DNA of 64,000 nucleotides from Mycobacterium scrofulaceum (GTDB lineage Bacteria; Actinomycetota; Actinomycetes; Mycobacteriales; Mycobacteriaceae), in NCBI RefSeq assembly GCF_002086735.1, contig NZ_MVIJ01000012.1, forward strand, positions 1-64,000, read 5' to 3'. The position numbers were made by a program, and so were the translations under genes. Numbering within the stretch: the first letter of the stretch is position 1; each line of letters begins with the position of its first letter. Positions 18,801-27,266 of the stretch are shown here, piece after piece. Below the pieces are notes generated by a model. That model was given only the letters and a program-made list of their open reading frames with translations, was not told the origin of the DNA and did not search any database.

Positions 18801-21800
18801 GCTCGCTTGCTGCACCTCGGGATGGACGACCACCGCCTGGAAGCAGGCATCCAGCAGGGCCGGATGGATCGCGTAGCCCGACTGCTGCGAGCGGATCGCC
18901 CCGGGAAGCGCGACCTCGGCGAGCACCGTGCCGACGCCCCCGTCGGCGACGAGCGCCGCCGCCAGACCCGAGAACGCCGGGCCGTACTGAATCCCCATCC
19001 CGTCGAAGGCTTTTCGCAATTCCGCCCCGTCCATGCCGGACAGGTGGTTGCCGATCAGCGTGGCCATGTCATGGGCCGGCGGCTGCCACGGCTCCGCCTC
19101 GTCCGCTCCCGCGGGCGCCCGCAGGACCGCGGCCGCCCGGCGCACGGGTTCGCCCTCCTCGTGGGTGTCCACCGTGAAGTCGAGGACGCCGGGCGCGGCG
19201 ACCGTCGCCGCGCACGACGCCCGCGTCCGGTCGTCCAGCAACAGCGTCTGCTCGAACGTGACGTCGCGGACCTCGCACCGTTCGCCGAGGGCCACACGCG
19301 CCGCGGCGAGCGCCATCTCGCAATAGGCGGCGCCGGGAAACGCTGCCACACCGTGGATTTGGTGGTCGCCGAGCCACGGGTGCGCCTCGGTGCCGACGTC
19401 GCCCTGCCAGACGTGCCGCTCAGGCTCCTCACGCAGGTGCACGTGCGCACCGAGCAGCGGATGGACGGGCAGGACCGAGGAGCCGTGCGCGTGCTCTTTC
19501 GCCTCGCGGCTGAGCATCAGCCTGCGGTGAGTCCACGTCGGCAGCGGGGCGTCCACAAGACGCCCGGTGGGGTACTGCACCGAGAAATCGACCGCGGCGC
19601 CGGCGCTGTGCACGTCGGCGACGAAGCCGCGCAGGCCGACCGGCAGCTCCTGCTCCCTGCGCATGGCGGCCAGCGCCGCGATGGGCATGTCGAGGCTGCC
19701 GGCGTTCTGCTCGACCGCGTGGGTGAGCAGCGGATGCGGCGCCAGCTCCCCGAAGACCCGGAAGCCGTCCTTGAGGGCGGCCTGCACAGCCGCGGCGAAA
19801 CGCACGGTGTAGCGCAGGTTTTCGGCCCAGTAGTCGCCGGTGAACGACGGCCGCTCGCGGGGATCCCACAGCGTCGCCGAGTAGTAGGGAACCTCGGCCT
19901 CGCGCGGCTCGAGGCCGGCCAGCGCCTCGACCAGGTCGTCGAGGATCGGCTCCACCTGCGGCGAATGCGAGGCCACGTCCACCGCCACCTCGCGCGCCAG
20001 CACGTCCTGCTCTTGCCAGGACGCGACCAGGTCGCGGATCGTCTGCGTATCGCCGCCGACGACCGTCGACGTCGGCGAGGCGACCACGGACAGGACGACG
20101 TCACAGACCCCGCGGATGGACAGCTCCGACAACACCTGCTGCCCGGGCAGTTCCACCGAGGCCATCGCGCCGCTGCCGGCGATCCGGGCCATCAGCCGGG
20201 AGCGGCGGCAGATCACGCGCACCCCGTCTTGCAGCGACAGCCCGCCCGCGACGACCGCTGCCGCGGATTCACCGAGGGAATGCCCGATGACGGCGCCGGG
20301 ACGCACGCCGTACGACCTCATCGCCGCGGCCAGTGCGACCTGCATCGCGAAGATCGTCGGCTGCACCCGGTCGATGCCGGTCACCACCTCCGGCGCCGAC
20401 ATCGCCTGCGTCACCGAGAACCCCGACTCGGCGGCGATCAGCGGCTCCAGCTCGGCGATGGTCGCCGCGAACACGGGTTCCCTGGCCAGCAGTTCGGCGC
20501 CCATCTGCGGCCACTGCGACCCCTGTCCGGAGAACACCCACACCGGCCCCAGGTCGTCCTGACCGACGGCGGGCTCGTACGGGACGTCGCCGCCGGCGAC
20601 GTCGCGCAGGACCGCGCTCAGCTCGCCGAAGTCGCCGGCCGGGACCACCGTCCGCACCGGCCGGTGCGCGCGACGGCGCGCCAGGGTGTAGCCGAGGTCG
20701 TGCAGGCCCGCGGTACCGGCGCCGCCCGCGTGCGCGTCGACCCAGTCGGCGAGCCGGGCGGCCGTCACGCGCAGCTGCTCCGCGGACGTCGCCGACAGCG
20801 GGAACAACAACGCCCCGTCGCCGTTCGGCCGGTCGGGCGTGCCCGCCGGGGCCGGCGCCTGCTCCAGGACGGCGTGCACATTGGTGCCCGACATTCCGTA
20901 GGACGACACCGCGGCGCGGCGCGGGTGCCGGCCGTCGGTGGGCCAGGGCGTATTGGCCTGCGGCACAAACAGTTCCGTATTGACCCCGGCCATCTCGTCG
21001 GGCAGCCGGGTGAAGTGCAGGTTTTGCGGCACCACGCCGTGCTGCAGCGCGAGGATCGCCTTCATCAGCCCCAACGGTCCGGAGGTGGACTGCGTGTGGC
21101 CGAAATTCGTCTTCACCGACCCGAGCGCGCAGGGCCCCTCGGTGCCGTACACGGCGGCCAGGCTCGAGTATTCGATCGGGTCCCCCACCGGCGTGCCGGT
21201 ACCGTGCGCCTCGACGAAGCCGACCGTGGTGGCGTCGACGCCGGCAGTGTCGAGGGCCTTTCGGTAGACGGCCACCTGGGCGGTTTCCGACGGCGCGGCG
21301 ATGTTCACGGTGCGGCCGTCCTGGTTGGCCGCGGTGCCGCGGACGACGGCCAGGACGCGGTCGCCGTCACGCTGCGCGTCGTCGAGCCGCTTGAGCAGCA
21401 GCATGACGCAGCCCTCCCCGGACACGAAGCCGTCGGCCCTGGCGTCGAAGGCGTGGCAGCGACCGGTCGGCGACAACATGCCCTGCAGCGACCCGGAGAC
21501 CGACTTCCGCGGCTCCAGCGTCACGACGACGCCGCCGGCCAGGGCGATGTCGCTTTCCCCGCTGTGCAGGCTGCCGCAGGCCTGGTGGACGGCCATCAGG
21601 CCCGACGAGCAGGCGGTGTCCACGGTCACCGCCGGGCCGTGCAGACCCAGCGTGTAGGCGATCCGGCCGGACGCGAAGCTGTTGCTGGTTCCGGTGAACC
21701 CGTACGGGCCTTCGGCGGCGCCGCAGTCGGCGGACAACAGTTCGTAGTCGCCGTGGGTGAGGCCGACGAAGACGCCGGTCTGCGAGTGCGACAGGCCCGC

Positions 21801-22142
21801 GGGATCGAGGCCCGCGTGCTCGATGGCGTCCCACGACGTTTCCAGCAGCAAGCGGTGTTGCGGGTCGATCGCGGTGGCCTCGCGCTCGGTCATCCCGAAG
21901 AAGTCGCAGTCGAAGCCCGCGACGTCGTCCAGGAAGGCGCCCCACCGCGTGACCGATCGGCCTGGCACGCCGGGTTCGGGGTCGTAGTAGAGGTCGGCGT
22001 CCCAGCGGTCGGCGGGAATCTCGCCCACCAAGTCATCGCCGCGCAACAATGCGTCCCACAGCCGTTGCGGAGAATCGATCCCACCGGGAAGTCGGCAGGC
22101 CATACCGATCACAGCAACGGGTGTGGCGGTTGCGACACGCAA
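15813..22142 (-). CDS. Mas-type highly reducing type I polyketide synthase (Pks3/4-like)
   Basis: A 2109-aa synthase that iteratively extends an acyl chain with methyl-branched units. Domains in order: KS (DTACSS with Cys178), AT (GHSLGE, Ser622; VASH specificity motif suggesting methylmalonyl-CoA), DH (HxxxGxxxxP with His927), ER (GTGGVGQAA near 1567), KR (GGIGGLG near 1767, catalytic Tyr about 1913) and ACP (GLDSLG, Ser2062). All active-site residues are present. The start is TTG at 22142, with AGGGGA seven bases upstream, giving Mas-like length; a longer frame to 22268 lacks support. Position opposite dapC/fdxC matches the M. tuberculosis pks3/4 locus, which makes acyl groups of acyltrehaloses. 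No papA or mmpL gene is adjacent here. The likely loading partner is the FAAL at the left end. Confidence 0.93.
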   Translation of the reverse strand: MRVATATPVAVIGMACRLPGGIDSPQRLWDALLRGDDLVGEIPADRWDADLYYDPEPGVPGRSVTRWGAFLDDVAGFDCDFFGMTEREATAIDPQHRLLLETSWDAIEHAGLDPAGLSHSQTGVFVGLTHGDYELLSADCGAAEGPYGFTGTSNSFASGRIAYTLGLHGPAVTVDTACSSGLMAVHQACGSLHSGESDIALAGGVVVTLEPRKSVSGSLQGMLSPTGRCHAFDARADGFVSGEGCVMLLLKRLDDAQRDGDRVLAVVRGTAANQDGRTVNIAAPSETAQVAVYRKALDTAGVDATTVGFVEAHGTGTPVGDPIEYSSLAAVYGTEGPCALGSVKTNFGHTQSTSGPLGLMKAILALQHGVVPQNLHFTRLPDEMAGVNTELFVPQANTPWPTDGRHPRRAAVSSYGMSGTNVHAVLEQAPAPAGTPDRPNGDGALLFPLSATSAEQLRVTAARLADWVDAHAGGAGTAGLHDLGYTLARRRAHRPVRTVVPAGDFGELSAVLRDVAGGDVPYEPAVGQDDLGPVWVFSGQGSQWPQMGAELLAREPVFAATIAELEPLIAAESGFSVTQAMSAPEVVTGIDRVQPTIFAMQVALAAAMRSYGVRPGAVIGHSLGESAAAVVAGGLSLQDGVRVICRRSRLMARIAGSGAMASVELPGQQVLSELSIRGVCDVVLSVVASPTSTVVGGDTQTIRDLVASWQEQDVLAREVAVDVASHSPQVEPILDDLVEALAGLEPREAEVPYYSATLWDPRERPSFTGDYWAENLRYTVRFAAAVQAALKDGFRVFGELAPHPLLTHAVEQNAGSLDMPIAALAAMRREQELPVGLRGFVADVHSAGAAVDFSVQYPTGRLVDAPLPTWTHRRLMLSREAKEHAHGSSVLPVHPLLGAHVHLREEPERHVWQGDVGTEAHPWLGDHQIHGVAAFPGAAYCEMALAAARVALGERCEVRDVTFEQTLLLDDRTRASCAATVAAPGVLDFTVDTHEEGEPVRRAAAVLRAPAGADEAEPWQPPAHDMATLIGNHLSGMDGAELRKAFDGMGIQYGPAFSGLAAALVADGGVGTVLAEVALPGAIRSQQSGYAIHPALLDACFQAVVVHPEVQQASAGGLLLPVGVRRLRSYSSTRNAQYCLARVTSSRAGECEADLDVLDQSGTVLLTVEGLRLAGGVSEHERAQKLLNERLLTIEWEPRQLPDPARAVPGSWLLLSACEATDPLPARLSEALNADGAQCTTVSVPLGSAGTGQLRTLLSGNGPAASNGHGPLKGLTGVVVVTAERVGGADEARRGRDYVSHLVTVARELSELPGESPRLFVVTRNAANVVAGDVANLEQTGLRGLLRVIDSEHPHLSVTQVDVDAVTEPESVAAQLKSGSEEDETGWRHGQWYTARLRPGPLRPAERRTTVVDHDRDGMRLQVRAPGDLESLEFVAFDRVPPGPGEIEVAVAASTVNFADVLVAFGRYPTFEGYQQQLGGDFAGVVTAVGPDVTEHEVGDRVGGMSRNGCWGTFVIAEARHAVTLPAGMALDDAAAVPTAAATAWYGLHDLARIAPSDKVLIHSGTGGVGQAAIAIARAAGCQIFATAGSPQRRQLLRDMGVEHVYDSRSAAFADEIRRDTGGYGVDVVLNSLPGAAQRAGIELLAFGGRFVELGKRDIYRDNHLGLFPFRRNLSLFAVDLGLLTFSHPQTVRRLLTTVYQRTAEGELPMPRTTHYPIHDAAAAVRLVGAAGHTGKVVLDVPRAGRSVAAVPPEDVHPFRADGAYIVTGGIGGLGLFLAGEMAARGTGRIVLNSRSAPNDQARVAIERLRAAGADIAVECGDIAEPATAERLVACAAATGLPVRGVLHAAAVVEDATLTNITDELIDRCWAPKVYGAWNLHRALAEGTDGQPLDWFCTFSSAAALVGSPGQGAYAAANSWLDAFAFWRRTQGLPGCAIAWGAWSEVGRATALAEDAGIAITPAEGYHAFESLLRYDRPYSGYAPIVGTPWLTSFAQRSRFAEAFGSMGQGRPDTGKFLAELGALPREEWPSAIRRLVSGQISLLLRRTIDPDRPLSDYGLDSLGNLELRTRIETETGVRVSPTKITTVRDLADHLCDELAASEVAPSAS

Positions 22143-22162
22143 TGCGCAGTCCCCTGTTCTCC

Positions 22163-22177
22163 CCCAACGGCGTTGGG
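22163..22177. promoter_or_regulatory. 15-bp palindrome upstream of the PKS start
   Basis: CCCAACG-G-CGTTGGG is a perfect inverted repeat centred about 28 bases upstream of the TTG start, just 5' of the ribosome site. It could be an operator or a 5'-leader hairpin affecting translation. Confidence 0.4.
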
Positions 22178-22370
22178 CAATGGTGCGGTGCCAGCTTACC
22201 GACCCGACCTCCGTTCGCCACATCGGCGTTGCGGGCCCGGCGGAATCCGCATGCCGGACCATCCGCAAAAGCGCGAAAGTGGGTCAACCGCACCGGGATT
22301 CGGACCACACGCATCGCGCGGCGGCCGGGTGGCGGCGTCGCGACCCGTCGCGTCGTTGGGCGGCACGACG

Positions 22371-24740
22371 TTACGTCTGGCCGCCCCCTTCCGATTCACC
22401 GGAGTCGACGGCCCTCGCGGGGTCCTCGATCACGTGATAGACCGGATCGACCATCGATACGGGCCGGTTGCCGGTCTGGCGGGCCTTCCCGGTGAGCCGC
22501 AACAGCTGCCCGGGCTGGATGTCGGCGCCCCCGTGGCCGGGGCGGAAGGTGACGGTGATTTCCCCGCTGTTGTCCCCGACGACGACCTGCCGAAAGGTGC
22601 GCCCGCGGTCGGTGACGTCCTCGACCTGGTTGACCCGGCCCTCGACGGTGGCCCGCTGCCCCGAGATGAGCCCCGCCACCAGGATCACCGATGCCGGCCG
22701 CTCGGGGTGCTCGTAGGCGTCCACCTTCTCGTCCTCACCCCGCGAGACCCACGCCTCGAGCTTCTCGACCTCCTGCGCGATCCGCTGCTCGAAGGTGTCG
22801 GGGTAGGCCTCCTTGATTCGCGACTCCACGTCGTAGGGCACGATCGTGGCCGCCGCATCGGGGATCAGGCTCACCGCGCGGGAGATCTTGTCCGCGGTGC
22901 GATCGTGCAGCAGGCGGCCCAACAGCCGCGCGAACGTCCGGCGTGGCAGCAGCACCGTCACGTTGGTGTGCGGTTGCTCGTCGCGCGCCTTGGCCACCAG
23001 GAGTTGCGCGGCCCGGCTGATCCGGCGGTCCGGGCAGTCCACCACCCGCAGCGGCGTGTCCAGACCGAAGTGGTCCCAGCGCTTGCGCAGTTGCGCGGCG
23101 TGGGCCGGGTCGACCATGAAGTGCACGGCGGTCAGTTCGTCGGCGCGCAGTCCCCGGCCGTAGCGCAACGCCTCGATCACCGCCAGGTCCACCGAGTCGA
23201 CGAGGACGAACACCCGGTGCCGCGCGTACTTCACCAACTCCGGGCGGTCGGTGCGAAACATCTCGAGAATGGCCGCCTCGGCGCGGTATTCGCGGTTGAG
23301 CCGCATCAGCATGAACACCAGCAGCGGGAAGACGACGACCACCAGCCACGCGCCCTCGGTGAATTTCGCCACCGCGAAGATGCCCACCACGATCGTCGAG
23401 AGGACCGCCGCGGACAAGTTGATCGCCAGGCGGCGCCGCCATCCCGGATCGCGGTGCGTCAGGTGATGTTTGGTCATGCCGTAGCCGGCCATCGAGAACC
23501 CGGTGAACACGCCGATCGCGTAGAACGGGACCAGCGCGTTGACCGAGCCGCCGGTCACGATCAGCAGCAGCACCGACAGCGCGGTCAGGGTGATGATGCC
23601 GTTCGAAAAGACCAGGCGGTGACCGCGTTTGGTGAGTTGGCGCGGCAGGAACCGGTCCTCGGCGACGAAGCTGGCCAGCGCGGGGAATCCGTTGAAGCTG
23701 GTATTCGCGCCGGTGAACAAGATGGCGGCGGTCGCGGCCTGGACCAGGATGTAGAAGACATTGCCGACGACGCCCCTGCCGAAAACGGCGCGGCCGATCT
23801 GCGACAGCACCGACGGGTACTCGGTGAGGTACGGCGTGGCGTGGGTGACGTGCGCCAGGTAGGCGACGCCGGCCAGCAGCAGGCCGAGGATGGTGGCCAT
23901 GGCGGTGAGCACGCGGCGTGCGTTGCGGCCCTGAGGCTTTCGGAAGTAGTCGACGGTGTTCGAGATGGCCTCGACCCCCGTCAGCGACGAGCCGCCGTTG
24001 GCGAACGCGCGCAGCAGCACCAGGATCGTGGCCCCCAGGACCAACCCGCTGCCCTGATGAACCGGCACGGTTCCGGGCATCCGCGCCGGATCGTAGACCG
24101 GCAGGTTGCCGGCGAACGCGCGGACCACGCCGACCACGATGGTCAGTCCCACCATGGCGATGAAGGAATAGGTGGCCACCGCGAACGGCATGCCGGCCTC
24201 CTTCAAGCCGCGCAGGTTCGCGTAGCAGATGGCAAGCACCACACCGACCGTCAGCTCCAGGCTGTACGGCCCCAGCGCGGGAATGGCGGACACCACCGCG
24301 ACGGTCCCGGCCGCCGATTGCACCGCGACGGTGACCACGTAGTCGATCAACAGTGCCGCGGCGGCGATCTGCGCCACCCGGGGCCCGAAATTGTCGCGAG
24401 CGACGATGTAGGAGCCGCCCGCCCGGGTGTAGGCCATCACCACTTGCCGGTAGGAGGCGGCCACCAACACCAGGATGAGCAGGATGACCCCGGTGATGGG
24501 CAGCAACAGCAGGAAGGCGGCCAGCCCGGCCTGCGGCAGCAGCTCGATCAGGATCTGCTCCGGGCCGTAGGCGACCGACGAGACCGCGTCCGGCGAAAGC
24601 GCGCCCAGGGCAACCGGATTCGACAGTTTTTCGGACGCGATGTCCTCGGTGATCAGCGGCTTGCCCAGGAATACACGCTTGACGATGTCCCCGACCGAAA
24701 GAGGGATGCGCAACTTGCCGGCCGACGTTGTCACGACCAC
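22371..24740 (-). CDS. APC-superfamily permease with C-terminal OB-fold-like domain
   Basis: A 789-aa protein. Residues about 55-475 form a 12-helix amino-acid/polyamine permease core (LSPDAVSSVAYGPEQIL, AYTRAGGSYIVARDNFGP, GANTSFNGFPALASFVAEDRFLP). Residues about 490-660 are a soluble cytosolic region with nucleotide-binding-like strands (HRVFVLVDSVDLAVIEAL, TNVTVLLP). The last 110 residues (GQRATVEGRVNQVEDV ... QPGQLLRLTGKARQ) look like an OB-fold, as in small proteins encoded beside K+/APC transporter genes in actinobacteria. The substrate is unknown; amino acids or K+ are plausible. It lies between the PKS and dapC on the same strand, with 139 bases to dapC. The M. tuberculosis locus, as I recall it, has no such gene here. 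Confidence 0.8.
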   Translation of the reverse strand: MVVTTSAGKLRIPLSVGDIVKRVFLGKPLITEDIASEKLSNPVALGALSPDAVSSVAYGPEQILIELLPQAGLAAFLLLLPITGVILLILVLVAASYRQVVMAYTRAGGSYIVARDNFGPRVAQIAAAALLIDYVVTVAVQSAAGTVAVVSAIPALGPYSLELTVGVVLAICYANLRGLKEAGMPFAVATYSFIAMVGLTIVVGVVRAFAGNLPVYDPARMPGTVPVHQGSGLVLGATILVLLRAFANGGSSLTGVEAISNTVDYFRKPQGRNARRVLTAMATILGLLLAGVAYLAHVTHATPYLTEYPSVLSQIGRAVFGRGVVGNVFYILVQAATAAILFTGANTSFNGFPALASFVAEDRFLPRQLTKRGHRLVFSNGIITLTALSVLLLIVTGGSVNALVPFYAIGVFTGFSMAGYGMTKHHLTHRDPGWRRRLAINLSAAVLSTIVVGIFAVAKFTEGAWLVVVVFPLLVFMLMRLNREYRAEAAILEMFRTDRPELVKYARHRVFVLVDSVDLAVIEALRYGRGLRADELTAVHFMVDPAHAAQLRKRWDHFGLDTPLRVVDCPDRRISRAAQLLVAKARDEQPHTNVTVLLPRRTFARLLGRLLHDRTADKISRAVSLIPDAAATIVPYDVESRIKEAYPDTFEQRIAQEVEKLEAWVSRGEDEKVDAYEHPERPASVILVAGLISGQRATVEGRVNQVEDVTDRGRTFRQVVVGDNSGEITVTFRPGHGGADIQPGQLLRLTGKARQTGNRPVSMVDPVYHVIEDPARAVDSGESEGGGQT

Positions 24741-24879
24741 CGTCCTTACCTGAGCGGGCGGAACACCTTCGATGCATTGTGCACGGTCGCCGCTGCCCCG
24801 GCGGTAGGCGGTGCGTGTCGGCTAGGCAACATTGCCCGCCTCCACCTCGCGCCGCCAGACGGCGCGCATCGTCGCCGGG

Positions 24880-25965
24880 CTAGGCGAGCCGCCCCACGGC
24901 CGCGGCGATCCGCTCGTCGGTGGCGGTCAACGCGACCCGCACGTGCCGCGCGCCGCGGGGGCCGTAGAAGTGGCCCGGCGCCACCAGGATGCCGCGCTCG
25001 GCCAGCCACGTGACGCTGTCCGCGCACGGCTCGCCGCGGGTGGCCCACAGATACAGGCCCGCCTCGGAATGGTCGACGGTGAATCCGGCCGAGCGCAGCG
25101 CAGGCAGCAACGCGGACCGCCGACGTTCGTACCGCTCCCGTTGCGCCCGCTCGTGGGCGTCGTCGTCCAGGGCGGCGACCATGGCCGCCTGCACCGGCGT
25201 CGGCACCATCATCCCGGCGTGTTTGCGGACCGCGAGCAACTCGGCCACCAGATCGGGATCGCCGGCGACGAAGCCGGCCCGGTAACCGGCCAACGACGAG
25301 CTCTTCGACAGCGAATGGATCGCGAGCAGCCCCCGGTGGTCGCCCTCGCAGACCGACGGATGCAGGATCGACAGCGGCTGGGCCTCCCAGCCCAGCCCCA
25401 GATAGCACTCGTCGGAGGCCACCACGCTGCCCCGCTCGCGCGCCCAGCCGACCACTTTGCGCAGGTGGTCGACGCCCAGCACGCGTCCGGTCGGGTTGCT
25501 CGGCGAGTTCAGGTAGACCAGCGCAGGCGATTGCGGGCCCAACTGAGTCAGCGAATCCGCGCGCAGCACCGCCGCACCGGCCAGCCGCGCCCCGACGTCG
25601 TACGTCGGATACGCCAACTCGGGCACCACGATCACGTCCGCGGGCCCCAGCCCGAGCAGGGTCGGCAGCCACGCGATGAGCTCCTTGCTGCCGATCACCG
25701 GCAGCACGTCGGCCTGCGCCAGCCCGGTGACGCCGAAGCGGCGGCCCAGCGCGGCGACCGCCGCCTCACGCAGCCGAGGGGTGCCGGCGGTGGCGGGATA
25801 CCCGGACGCCGAACCGGCGGCCGCCAGCGCGTCGGAGATCACCGGCGCGACCGGGTCCACCGGGGTGCCGACGGACAGGTCGACGATCCCGTCGGGGTGG
25901 GAGCCGGCCAGCGCCTTCGCATCGGCGAGGGTGTCCCAGGGGAACTCCGGCAGGGATTCCGACAC
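24880..25965 (-). CDS. dapC: Succinyldiaminopimelate transaminase
   Basis: A 361-aa PLP-dependent fold-type I aminotransferase of lysine/meso-DAP biosynthesis, making N-succinyl-2-amino-6-ketopimelate the amino form. SNPTGRVLG is the PLP-site NPTG motif, SDECYLGLGW holds the cofactor Asp and Tyr, SLSKSSSLAGYRAGF contains the Schiff-base lysine, and HVRVALT holds the carboxylate-binding arginine. A GTG start at 25965 (VSESLPEFPWDTL) gives the length of the M. tuberculosis orthologue; the frame continues upstream through fdxC but without homology. It lies 53 bases after fdxC, the same arrangement as Rv1177-Rv1178. Confidence 0.92.
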   Translation of the reverse strand: MSESLPEFPWDTLADAKALAGSHPDGIVDLSVGTPVDPVAPVISDALAAAGSASGYPATAGTPRLREAAVAALGRRFGVTGLAQADVLPVIGSKELIAWLPTLLGLGPADVIVVPELAYPTYDVGARLAGAAVLRADSLTQLGPQSPALVYLNSPSNPTGRVLGVDHLRKVVGWARERGSVVASDECYLGLGWEAQPLSILHPSVCEGDHRGLLAIHSLSKSSSLAGYRAGFVAGDPDLVAELLAVRKHAGMMVPTPVQAAMVAALDDDAHERAQRERYERRRSALLPALRSAGFTVDHSEAGLYLWATRGEPCADSVTWLAERGILVAPGHFYGPRGARHVRVALTATDERIAAAVGRLA

Positions 25966-26018
25966 CCGCCCGCGCGGGGCGCGCGGCCCCGCCCCGGGCT
26001 TGTGCAGCACCGGCCCGC

Positions 26019-26345
26019 TCAGTCGCCCTCGCCCTGCGGTGGCAGGTCCTTGACCACCTGCGGGTCGTTCTCGGTCAGGCCGACCTTGGCGGCGCCGCCC
26101 GGGGAGCCCAGCTCGGTGAAGAAGTCGGCGTTGATCTGGGTGTACTGGCTCCACTGGTCGGGCACGTCGTCTTCGTAGTAGATCGCTTCGACGGGGCAGA
26201 CCGGCTCGCACGCCCCGCAGTCGACGCACTCGTCGGGGTGGATGTACAGCATCCGCGCGCCCTCGTAGATGCAGTCGACCGGGCACTCCTCGATACATGC
26301 CTTGTCTTTGATGTCGACACAGGGTTCGGCGATCGTGTAGGTCAC
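26019..26345 (-). CDS. fdxC: Ferredoxin FdxC (7Fe type)
   Basis: A 108-aa low-potential electron carrier. CVDIKDKACIEECPVDCIYEG and CVDCGACEPVCPVEAIYYEDDVP give the cysteine pattern of a [3Fe-4S]/[4Fe-4S] ferredoxin, followed by the acidic C-terminal extension typical of actinobacterial FdxC. The GTG at 26345 is chosen over the ATG at 26360 because GGAGGAG lies seven bases before the GTG and itself covers the upstream ATG region. The protein starts VTYTIAEPC like its orthologues. dapC follows on the same strand. Confidence 0.95.
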   Translation of the reverse strand: MTYTIAEPCVDIKDKACIEECPVDCIYEGARMLYIHPDECVDCGACEPVCPVEAIYYEDDVPDQWSQYTQINADFFTELGSPGGAAKVGLTENDPQVVKDLPPQGEGD

Positions 26346-26718
26346 AGACGTCTCCTCCATGTACTACTTCGGTGTGGGCTGCTCTTCGGCTCGCGCCCGG
26401 TGCCCCGGCCGCTCCAGACAAAGCTTTCGGTTACTGATACTAGACGTTGCACATACACGTCAACCACTTGGCACGCCCGTCGCAGCGACGATTTAAGACT
26501 GCCAGTCTCGCGCCCCGCGAACGGAGCCCGTTTCGCCGAGGGCGAACAGCCACCATAGCGCGGTGACCTGCGGAAAGTCGCGCTTCGGCGGGGCTCCACG
26601 ATAACCATTGAGACGGGACGATCCACGCGGGGCCTGGTAACCTCGATGGGAAGACGGCAACCGCTGGGCAGATGTCGTCGCCTTGATAGCGGTGCATTAA
26701 CGGGGAAGGTGTCCACAC
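26346..26718. other. Divergent control region of fdxC and the TB8.4-like gene
   Basis: About 370 bases with no supported gene. It contains a candidate fdxC promoter (listed separately). The last 20 bases before 26719 carry GGGGAAGG, a good ribosome site for the secreted protein. No clear promoter for the rightward gene was identified. Confidence 0.6.
26437..26463 (-). promoter_or_regulatory. Candidate housekeeping promoter of fdxC
   Basis: On the minus strand TTGACG (26463-26458) is followed by TAGTAT (26442-26437) after 15 bases, or by TATCAG after 18. It lies about 90 bases upstream of the GTG start. Confidence 0.45.
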
Positions 26719-27051
26719 ATGAGGCTGTCGTTGACCAAACTGACCGTTGCGGCGGGTAGCGCGGCGGTGGCGTTGACCGCCGGCGCCGGGATCGCATCCG
26801 CGGACCCGACCGACGCGATCATCAACACCACGTGCAACTACGGACAGGTGATCGCCGCGCTCAACGCGACCGATCCCGCGGCCGCCGCGAAGTTGAACAG
26901 CTCGCCGATGGCACAGTCCTACATCCGCAGCTTCCTGGCCTCGCCGCCGCCCAAGCGCCAGGAGATGGCCCAGCAGATCCAGGCCATGCCGTCGGCGATG
27001 AAGTACTACGAGGACATCAACCAGGTCGCCGTCACCTGCAACAACTTCTGA
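26719..27051 (+). CDS. TB8.4-like secreted protein (hemophore-like fold)
   Basis: A 110-aa protein with a signal peptide of about 28 residues ending ASADP. The mature part has two cysteines (TTCNYGQV and VTCNNF) that can form one disulfide. NYGQVIAALNATDPAAAAKLNSSP followed by helices is the pattern of the small mycobacterial hemophore-related family, as in TB8.4 (Rv1174c), an immunogenic culture-filtrate antigen of equal length. Position between fdxC and fbiC also matches. Haem binding is not established for this member. GGGGAAGG precedes the start by about nine bases. Confidence 0.9.
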   Translation: MRLSLTKLTVAAGSAAVALTAGAGIASADPTDAIINTTCNYGQVIAALNATDPAAAAKLNSSPMAQSYIRSFLASPPPKRQEMAQQIQAMPSAMKYYEDINQVAVTCNNF

Positions 27052-27266
27052 GCCCGGATCACCGGTTCAGTAGCCGCTGAGTAGGCCGCTGACGCGGCCC
27101 AGGGCTTCCGTCCCGACGGGGCGACAGACGCGCGACGAGTCCGCGGGCCGACGCACCCCGAGCAGCAGGACCCTCGCGGGCGCACCGGTTTTCGGGGTGG
27201 CGGTTCCTTCGGGCCCTCGTGGGTCCCCCGGTCCACCGCGTCGGCTTTACCCGCCGCGCCGGACCG

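Noticed and set aside
18543-25013. Very long plus-strand open frame opposite the PKS and the permease
   Set aside because: It is antisense to two genes with complete domain motifs; high GC depletes stops in this frame, and its composition (Arg/Gly/His-rich, no motif) is non-coding.
24880-26421. dapC extended upstream through fdxC
   Set aside because: The extension is out of frame with the conserved ferredoxin and adds no aminotransferase homology; the GTG at 25965 gives the family length.
26608-26643. TTGAGA...TAACCT as a promoter of the TB8.4-like gene
   Set aside because: The spacing between the hexamers is 24 bases, too long for a normal sigma-70 promoter.
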